Shown piece after piece: positions 6,306 through 10,480 of a DNA stretch of 10,480 nt. Under the pieces are notes generated by a model. The model was not told where the DNA came from. It did no database searches and saw only the letters and a list, made by a program, of their open reading frames with translations. The stretch lies in contig DAOTTI010000231.1 of NCBI GenBank assembly GCA_034437795.1, positions 1-10,480 on the forward strand, in the 5' to 3' direction. A program made the translations under genes and the position numbers. Each line of letters starts with the position of its first letter. The first letter of the stretch is position 1. Origin of the DNA: DAOTTI01 sp034437795 (lineage in GTDB: Bacteria > Chloroflexota > UBA11872 > UBA12225).

Positions 6306-7252
6306 AGCTGCTGCTCTATGGCCGGGACCTGGAGCGGTGGGCCGAGGCCCTGCGCCAGGCGGTGCCCGGCGTGACGATCGAGACGGCCGCGGATGAGGAC
6401 GAAGGGAAGCGGAAGATCGCCGACGCCGACGCGTTCTTCGGGACGATCACGCCGGAGCTGCTGGCGGCCGCCCGCCAGTTGAGATGGATCCAGACGCCAA
6501 TGGCAGGGCTGGAGCGCTACTTCTTCCCCGCCCTGGTCGAGCATCCGGTGGTGGTGACGAACATGCGGGGGATCTTCCACGACATGATCCCCGACCACGT
6601 GATGGCCTACATCCTCTGCTTTGCGCGGGATCTGCACCGGCTGATCCGGCGCCAGCTGGAACGCCGCTGGGCGCATCAGGAAGTCAAGGTGGTGCACCTG
6701 CCGGATTCGACCCTGGGGATCGTCGGCCTGGGCGGGATCGGGTATGGCGTGGCCCAGCGGGCGGCGCCGCACGGCATGCGCATTCTCGCCGTCGACCCGC
6801 GTCGGGAGGACAAGCCGCCCGAAGTGGCGGAGCTGTGGCGTCCCGACCGGCTGGATGACCTGCTGGCGCAATCGGACTTCGTCGCCGTCTGCGCCCCCGA
6901 GACGCCCGAGACGCGGGGCCTGTTCGACGCCGCGAGGTTTTCGCGCATGAAGCCAACCGCGTTCTTCATCAACGTTGGCCGTGGGCGCGTTGTTAAGCTG
7001 GCTGATCTGACCGAGGCCCTGCGCCGGCAGCAGATCGCGGGGGCGGCCCTGGACGTGTTCGAGATTGAGCCGCTGCCGGCCGATCACCCGCTGTGGGAGA
7101 TGGAGAACGTGATCATCACGCCCCACGTGGCGGGGATCGTGCCGGGCGACCTGCACGACCGGCGCCGGCTGGAGGTGCTGACTGAGAACCTGCGGCGCTT
7201 TGTCGCCGGCCAACCGCTGATGAACGTGGTGGACAAGGCGAAGGGATACTGA
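6302..7252 (+). CDS. D-isomer-specific 2-hydroxyacid dehydrogenase (NAD-dependent)
   Basis: A 316-residue cytosolic oxidoreductase that would interconvert a D-2-hydroxyacid and its 2-keto acid using NAD(P)(H). The NAD-binding Rossmann motif is GLGGIG at 142-147, with Asp165 (LAVDPRR) at the end of the second strand, which favours NAD over NADP. The catalytic triad is complete: Arg227 (INVGRGR), Glu256 (ALDVFEIEPLP) and His275 (ITPHVAG). The N-terminal substrate domain carries IQTPMAGLERYFFPAL and IPDHVMAYILCFARDLH, as in phosphoglycerate dehydrogenase-like and hydroxypyruvate/glyoxylate reductase-like members. Length is normal for the short, regulatory-domain-free group. A GGAGG lies 8 bases before the ATG, which overlaps the VOC gene stop, so translation is coupled. 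The substrate is not predictable from the sequence alone. Confidence 0.94.
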   Translation: MKLLLYGRDLERWAEALRQAVPGVTIETAADEDEGKRKIADADAFFGTITPELLAAARQLRWIQTPMAGLERYFFPALVEHPVVVTNMRGIFHDMIPDHVMAYILCFARDLHRLIRRQLERRWAHQEVKVVHLPDSTLGIVGLGGIGYGVAQRAAPHGMRILAVDPRREDKPPEVAELWRPDRLDDLLAQSDFVAVCAPETPETRGLFDAARFSRMKPTAFFINVGRGRVVKLADLTEALRRQQIAGAALDVFEIEPLPADHPLWEMENVIITPHVAGIVPGDLHDRRRLEVLTENLRRFVAGQPLMNVVDKAKGY

Positions 7253-7305
7253 GGCGGTCCGGCAGGGCCGTCGCTTGACCTGAAGGCCGCGGCGGGCTGG
7301 TGCTT

Positions 7306-7339
7306 CGTCGGTTCCCTTACCGGAGCAAGGGCGGCGACG
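7306..7339. terminator. Hairpin between convergent genes, candidate bidirectional terminator
   Basis: CGTCG (7306-7310) pairs with CGACG (7335-7339) and CCCTT (7314-7318) with AAGGG (7327-7331), with a 3x3 internal loop and the apical loop ACCGGAGC. It sits between the + strand dehydrogenase stop (7252) and the - strand gene end (7350), where a two-way terminator would be expected. No T run flanks it, so this is moderate evidence. Confidence 0.45.
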
Positions 7340-7349
7340 GGGGCGGGGC

Positions 7350-7841
7350 TCAGTCCGTCTCCGTATCCTCGCCGTCCTCGTCGTCTAGCTCATCGTTGTG
7401 GGGGCAGACGGCGATGTGCTCCAGGTAGCGGGCGATGTGGGCCGCCAGGGCCTCGGCCTGGAAGGCCGTCACCGCCGCTGTGGGATAGTCGTTCTCTTCC
7501 AGCCAGTCGTGCAGGCGGCCGAGGAGGAAGCGGACCAGGTGGGCCTGCTTCCAGACGACGGCCTGCTCGTCGCCGTCTGTCAGCTCATGCAGCCGGCCGT
7601 GTACCCAGTCGGCCAGCCAGGACACGTCGTCCGGCGCGTCGCGCTCCAGAGGGCAGACGGTGGTCTGGTCGGGGTCGCTCTCGGACGGGGCGAAGCCGCG
7701 GAGCTTAGCCAGCAGGCGCTGCTGGCGGGGGTGGCCCGGGCGCAGCCGGCGACCGGTCCGCAGGTGGAGGATCAGGTCGTCCAGCTCTTCCTTGGAGAAC
7801 TCGATGCTGATGCGCTCGTTGTCGCCAGTGAGGTTTCTCAT
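7350..7841 (-). CDS. Hypothetical acidic protein
   Basis: I do not recognise this 163-residue protein. It has no signal peptide or membrane segment. The N-terminal part (10-50) is amphipathic, with ISIEFSKEELDDLILHLRTGRRL. A central helical region (about 72-142) is rich in Trp, His and Leu (WLADWVHGRLHEL, WKQAHLVRFLLGRLHDWLEE). The C-terminus is a run of Asp and Glu (from about residue 150). Two Cys-Pro pairs occur, Cys63 (TVCPLER) and Cys146 (AVCPHND); with the surrounding His they could bind a metal, but this is speculation. The charged, amphipathic reading and GC-ending codons favour this strand over the antisense frame. The gene is convergent with the dehydrogenase. No strong ribosome site is visible; GGTGG lies about 11 bases before the ATG. 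Confidence 0.7.
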   Translation of the reverse strand: MRNLTGDNERISIEFSKEELDDLILHLRTGRRLRPGHPRQQRLLAKLRGFAPSESDPDQTTVCPLERDAPDDVSWLADWVHGRLHELTDGDEQAVVWKQAHLVRFLLGRLHDWLEENDYPTAAVTAFQAEALAAHIARYLEHIAVCPHNDELDDEDGEDTETD

Positions 7842-7856
7842 CTGCTCACTACCACC

Positions 7857-7896
7857 ATTCTAGCGGCAGTCTGGAGCGGGCTCCTGCGCTATCATA
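7857..7896 (-). promoter_or_regulatory. Possible promoter and palindrome upstream of the 7841 gene
   Basis: On the - strand, TATGAT (7891-7896) and TAGAAT (7857-7862) each match the -10 consensus TATAAT at five and four-five positions, in DNA otherwise poor in A/T. Between them is the perfect inverted repeat GGAGC-GG-GCTCC (7873-7884), operator-like. No convincing -35 element is seen, so the call is tentative. Confidence 0.3.
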
Positions 7897-7921
7897 CTCC
7901 GAAGGTGTGCCTGGGCTCGCC

Positions 7922-7960
7922 ATCACCCCCTAGCCCCCTCTCCCGCACGCGGGAGAGGGG
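7922..7960 (-). repeat. Dispersed intergenic hairpin repeat, copy 2 (- orientation)
   Basis: Read on the - strand, this is CCCCTCTCCCGC, GT, GCGGGAGAGGGG, then GCTAGGGGGTGAT. It has a 12-bp perfect stem and the same tail as copy 1 at 5567-5606. The apex differs (GCGTGC against GTGTC) while the stem base and tail are conserved, typical of a dispersed repeat whose structure is maintained. Confidence 0.82.
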
Positions 7961-8072
7961 CGACGGTGATGGGGAGAGGAGTTTACTGGGCGATCGTTGC
8001 TGTGGCCCGGACGGCATTGTCCTGCAGGGCGGCCGGGCGAGAGGGCGTACCGCCTCGGCGCCTGGGGCGCTC

Positions 8073-8102
8073 CCGTGGCGACGTGGGGCCGTGGCGACGT
8101 GG
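8073..8102. repeat. 14-bp direct repeat (CCGTGGCGACGTGG), 16-bp period
   Basis: CCGTGGCGACGTGG occurs at 8073-8086 and again at 8089-8102, separated by GG. It lies in the gene-free stretch 7842-8219. That stretch also holds the hairpin repeat at 7922-7960 and the tandem 10-mer at 8178-8198; otherwise I see no gene in it. Function is unknown. Confidence 0.7.
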
Positions 8103-8177
8103 AGACGCGCACAGGCGGGGACAAGGAATGGGTCCTGACCTGTTGACGAAGGGCTGGGAGAGGGCGCGCCACGCTGT

Positions 8178-8198
8178 TGGTCGCAATCTGGTCGCAAT
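8178..8198. repeat. Tandem 10-bp repeat TGGTCGCAAT, 11-bp period
   Basis: TGGTCGCAAT at 8178-8187 and at 8189-8198 are identical and separated by one C, so they face the same side of the helix. They are followed by GGATCTGGATCT (two GGATCT units) and sit 22 bp before the start at 8220. The position and helical phasing suggest a protein-binding site, but nothing shows this directly. Confidence 0.5.
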
Positions 8199-8219
8199 GA
8201 GGATCTGGATCTAGAGGCG

Positions 8220-8462
8220 ATGTCCGCAGGTGATCGGCCGCCGGTGCATGATGAGGCTCAGCTCCGCATCCTGGGGCAGATGCTGGTCGATCTGAACGAG
8301 GCGGAGCGCCTGCTGAGCCTCGTTCACAAACGGGCGATCGCCATTGGCGACGACGAGATCGCGCAGCTCCTGGACAGCGAGCTCTTTTGGAAGCTCCGCG
8401 CCGCGGGCGACCGGCTACGCGACCACTTCGGCCTGGAACGCGTCCACGGCGGCCAGATGTGA
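8220..8462 (+). CDS. Small helical hypothetical protein
   Basis: An unrecognised 80-residue soluble protein, mostly amphipathic helix: EAQLRILGQMLVDLNEAERLLSLVHKRA (12-39), then GDDEIAQLLDSELFWKLRAAGDRLRDHF (43-70). There is no Cys, no signal peptide and no membrane segment. The regular leucine spacing suggests a two- or three-helix bundle or coiled coil, perhaps a dimer or partner-binding protein. AGAGG (8213-8217) is only 2 bases before the ATG, and a GAGG lies further up, so the start is reasonable but not certain. Codons end in G or C as in neighbouring genes, which supports real coding. Confidence 0.68.
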   Translation: MSAGDRPPVHDEAQLRILGQMLVDLNEAERLLSLVHKRAIAIGDDEIAQLLDSELFWKLRAAGDRLRDHFGLERVHGGQM

Positions 8463-8476
8463 TGGAGGCGGGCAGG

Positions 8477-8620
8477 ATGGCGCGCCGCGCGCTTGGGCTG
8501 ACGGCTTGTGCCGCCACCGCCATGCCCCTGGTGACGTGGCCGCCGGCCGCCTGGGGGAGATGGGCAGGTCGTGCACGGCCGGGTGGGAGGTGGGGGCTGC
8601 CGGCGGATGGCGCCGGCTGA
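8477..8620 (+). pseudogene. Signal-peptide-like short ORF, possible frameshifted gene remnant
   Basis: ATG 8477 has GGAGG with an ideal 8-base spacing and opens 14 bp after the preceding stop. The first 27 residues look like an export signal (MARRALGLTACAATAMPL, then VTWPPAAWG). The 47-residue frame then loses its G/C-ending codon pattern (aga, gca, ggt, cgt, gca) and stops at 8620. Over the same bases, the neighbouring frame, open from before 8477 to 8763, does keep that pattern and reads GWRRLSWPAAVTG and EYSWPAPGFPTP. A deletion or insertion near 8555-8560 in a secreted protein gene would explain this. A chance ORF or a genuine short secreted peptide are the alternatives. The rest of 8463-8756 shows only a weak 5-bp hairpin (CCCGC/GCGGG at 8733-8747). 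Confidence 0.28.
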
Positions 8621-8756
8621 GCTGGCCCGCCGCCGTGACTGGCCAGGAGTATTCATGGCCGGCGCCTGGGTTTCCCACGCCCTGTGAGCGAGGACGAGGG
8701 AGGCGCGCGGCACCGCCGGCCAGGCGCAGGATCCCGCTCCCTGCGGGCGTCCGCCG

Positions 8757-8945
8757 TCAGTGACCGCCGCGCCGGTCCCAGTTCAGCACGCCGCCGGCCA
8801 GGAACACGAGGAACAGCGCCGCCACCAGCGCGAACTCGCGGATACGTGGGGCCAGCAGCCCCACTGCGGCCAGCACCCCCGCCGCCACGACCAGGAGCAG
8901 GGCGAGACGGCCGGGCGCGATGCGTTCCCAGGGCGCTTTCGCCAC
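8757..8945 (-). CDS. Small two-helix membrane protein
   Basis: An unrecognised 62-residue protein with two hydrophobic segments (about residues 13-32 and 36-54) separated by a short RIRE loop, and charged ends (KAPWER at the start, NWDRRGGH at the end). Both ends would therefore face the same side, probably the cytoplasm. It starts with GTG, 21 bp after the isomerase stop on the same strand, with GGGGA/CGGAG sequence upstream, so the two genes are probably co-transcribed. It is too short to infer more than a membrane location. Confidence 0.6.
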   Translation of the reverse strand: MAKAPWERIAPGRLALLLVVAAGVLAAVGLLAPRIREFALVAALFLVFLAGGVLNWDRRGGH

Positions 8946-8966
8946 GGCTCCGTATCCCCGTTTCGC

Positions 8967-9764
8967 TCAGGCCGACCCGTACGCCTGGCGGATGTATTCC
9001 TTGAGGAGCTGCAGGTTGCGACGGGCACCTTCGCTCGGGTTCTCGGTAGCCTGGGTCTCGAAGACGAGGTAGCCATCGTACCCGATCTCCTTGAGGGTGC
9101 GGGCGACGGCGGCCATATCCAGCGTGTGCTCCCATAGCTGCGCCGACCGGGCGCCTTTGATGTGGACCTGCGCTACGTAGCCGTTGAGCAGGCGTAGCTC
9201 TTCGGTGGCGTCGTAGCCGAATGAGGTGGCGTTCCCGACGTCGTAGTAGGCCCTGACGGCGGGAGAGCCCACGCGCGTGATGAGGTCGAGAATGGCTGGA
9301 GCCGAGCGAGCGGGGGACCGGCCGACGTTCTCCAGGGCGAGGATCGAGCCGCTGGCCTCGGCCACGGGCGCGCACTCCTGGAGGCCGGCGACCCACCGCT
9401 CGATGCCGGTGGCGGGGTCCTGCCCTTCCACGCCCACGATCGGCACCAGGATCACGCGGGTACCCAGCTCCGGCGTAAAGCGAGCCGCCTCCGTCACGAT
9501 CTCCTTCGCCCGCCGCCGGTGGTCGGGGTCATCGGAGGCAAACGTCTGCCCCCACAGCGCCCCCAGGCAAACCGAGGCCACCTCCACGCCGGTCTCGCGG
9601 GCCAGCGCCAGCAGGCGCTCGCGGCCGTCCCCCGTCCACAGGATGTCGTTCTTGTAGTCGCGAGCCAGGTCGAACTCCAGGCCATCGAAGCCCAGGGCCT
9701 GCGCCTCGTGGAAGACGCGTTCTGTGGGCTGCTTCAGCACTCCCGTCCGCGTGCCATACTTCAC
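8967..9764 (-). CDS. Sugar phosphate isomerase/epimerase-like TIM-barrel protein
   Basis: A 265-residue protein of the xylose isomerase-like TIM-barrel superfamily (AP_endonuc_2 fold), which includes sugar and inosose isomerases, epimerases and dehydratases. Typical strand ends are visible: GFDGLEFDL (25-33), GVEVASVCLGALWG (59-72) and GTRVILVPIVG (101-111). The four metal ligands are present: Glu145 (LALENVG), Asp175 (YYDVGN), His201 (VHIKG) and Glu236 (LVFETQ). Length is normal for the family. The start is GTG with a strong GGGAGG (9774-9779 on the other strand) 9 bases upstream; no earlier start fits as well. It is followed by the small membrane gene. It could act with the dehydrogenase and VOC protein nearby in sugar or sugar-acid breakdown, but they are on the opposite strand and no substrate can be named. 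Confidence 0.93.
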   Translation of the reverse strand: MKYGTRTGVLKQPTERVFHEAQALGFDGLEFDLARDYKNDILWTGDGRERLLALARETGVEVASVCLGALWGQTFASDDPDHRRRAKEIVTEAARFTPELGTRVILVPIVGVEGQDPATGIERWVAGLQECAPVAEASGSILALENVGRSPARSAPAILDLITRVGSPAVRAYYDVGNATSFGYDATEELRLLNGYVAQVHIKGARSAQLWEHTLDMAAVARTLKEIGYDGYLVFETQATENPSEGARRNLQLLKEYIRQAYGSA

Positions 9765-9862
9765 GTCTTGTAACCTCCCTCTCCTGATGCGGTGCTGCGG
9801 CTGGGTGCGGCGGGGGCCGCGGCCAGCCGCCGTTCAGCGAGAATGTAGCACGCCGACCGTGG

Positions 9863-10480
9863 ATGATTGTGGACGACTTCTCCCTCTGGCTGGGCAATCT
9901 GGCCTCGAAGCTCTGGCTCCGCGCCGCCGGTCCGACGGGGATGCGCCTGCTGGCGCCGGCGCTGGCGGTAGCCATTCTGCTGGGGGGCCGGCAGCTCTGG
10001 GAGCGGACCGGCCGGAGCGCGCTGGGCCGCGCGGTGCGCTGGTGGTGCGTGGCCGTGCCGGTGGCTCTGGTGCTGGCCGGCGCCGTCTACCTGTACGCCG
10101 CGCCACCTGATGACCCCGAGGCCGCCGCCGCGCTACGGGCGGCGATGGCGGAGCGGGCCGGTCGCTACGTGATGCCACCCCACCTGGCGGCGATGGGCGC
10201 CCTAGCGGCCGGCGGCGCATTGCTTGCCGCCGCGTGGGCCTGGCGCCAGGCGCAGCAGAGCCCGCAGGAGCTGGCGCATCTGGCGGCCGAGTGGCACGCG
10301 GTGCGGCGCCGCTGGGTCCGGCGTGCCCTGCTGGCCAGCGCGCCAATGGCGACGGTGGCCCTTGGCGCCTGCGCCGCGGCCGCCGTCGGCCCGCCGCAGG
10401 TTCCAGCGATGGCGCCGGGCGGCAGCCGGGCCGTCCTGTGGGTGGGCACGGCCGCAGGAGTGAACCGTCTGGTCCATGGG
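9863..10480 (+). CDS. Multi-pass membrane protein, N-terminal part (runs off the window)
   Basis: A reading frame of at least 206 residues stays open from ATG 9863 to the window end. Four hydrophobic segments are visible, at about 26-42, 59-79, 108-126 and 153-175. A basic loop (WHAVRRRWVRR at 144-154) lies before the fourth. I do not recognise a family: there are no cofactor or transporter motifs in the visible part. Codons end in G or C throughout, which supports real coding. No strong ribosome site precedes the ATG; GTG 9869 is a close alternative, and the frame is open back to 9785 without another good start. It is divergent from the isomerase gene, with a 98-bp gap that should hold both promoters. 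Confidence 0.65.
   Translation, partial: MIVDDFSLWLGNLASKLWLRAAGPTGMRLLAPALAVAILLGGRQLWERTGRSALGRAVRWWCVAVPVALVLAGAVYLYAAPPDDPEAAAALRAAMAERAGRYVMPPHLAAMGALAAGGALLAAAWAWRQAQQSPQELAHLAAEWHAVRRRWVRRALLASAPMATVALGACAAAAVGPPQVPAMAPGGSRAVLWVGTAAGVNRLVHG

Noticed and set aside
5891..7213. 440-codon open frame on the - strand
   Set aside because: It is antisense to the VOC and dehydrogenase genes, which have complete active-site residues.
7398..8138. 246-codon + strand frame opposite the hypothetical gene at 7350-7841
   Set aside because: It mirrors the - strand gene (Val/Gln/Gly/Leu-rich) and continues through the hairpin repeat, so it is a shadow frame.
7966..8214. 82-codon + strand frame in the repeat-rich spacer
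   Set aside because: It is read from the 14-bp direct repeat and Arg-rich filler, with no ribosome site and an irregular codon pattern.
8653..9396. 247-codon - strand frame inside the isomerase gene
   Set aside because: It is in another frame of the same strand and overlaps the isomerase-like gene, whose metal ligands and ribosome site are clear. Its composition is Arg/Pro/Gly-rich.

Overview
The window is high-GC DNA (roughly 70% or more by eye) from a bacterium with very dense, overlapping genes, frequent GTG starts and almost only G/C at third codon positions. No gene identifies the lineage. A class F-like sortase with an LPXTG substrate points to a Gram-positive-type or otherwise monoderm envelope. 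The FliK-like/FlhB-like pair points to a flagellated lineage. The dispersed intergenic hairpin repeat (CCCCCTCTCC...GGAGAGGGGG-CTAGGGGGTGAGG) is of a kind I associate with Chloroflexota, for example Thermomicrobia-like genomes. My best guess is Chloroflexota, with a high-GC Firmicute as the alternative; this is inference only.

Region 1 (51-5537, + strand) looks like one transcription unit behind a strong terminator-like hairpin. It encodes a class F-type sortase (120-767), a FliK-like hook-length-control protein (818-2665), a short FlhB-like export-gate protein (2662-3063), a secreted seven-bladed YVTN beta-propeller ending in an LPNTG sorting signal (3035-4357), and an HD-GYP c-di-GMP phosphodiesterase (4335-5537). 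The last four overlap by 4, 29 and 23 bp. The set combines surface anchoring (sortase and its probable substrate), flagellar substrate switching (FliK/FlhB2) and c-di-GMP turnover, so a shared switch between motility and surface attachment is a reasonable hypothesis. It is the most interesting part of the window.

Region 2 (5533-5819) is a non-coding mosaic of repeats: a 7-bp tandem repeat running over the HD-GYP stop codon, a copy of the dispersed hairpin repeat, a second partial tail copy, a perfect 28-bp palindrome, and a 26-bp hairpin duplicated 61 bp apart just before the next gene.

Region 3 (5820-7252, + strand) is a two-gene unit: a vicinal-oxygen-chelate (glyoxalase/dioxygenase fold) protein and a D-2-hydroxyacid dehydrogenase, overlapping by ATGA. 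A sugar-phosphate isomerase/epimerase-like TIM-barrel gene (8967-9764, - strand) with a small two-helix membrane protein (8757-8945, - strand) lies a little further on. These suggest small-molecule or sugar-acid metabolism, but no substrate can be assigned.

Region 4 (7253-8756) holds a convergent terminator-like hairpin, a hypothetical acidic protein (7350-7841, - strand), a second inverted copy of the dispersed repeat, several short direct repeats, a small helical hypothetical protein (8220-8462, + strand), and a short signal-peptide-like ORF that may be the start of a broken gene (8477-8620).

The window ends inside a multi-pass membrane protein (9863 onward, + strand) divergent from the isomerase. 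No RNA genes, CRISPR arrays, transposases or phage genes were seen.
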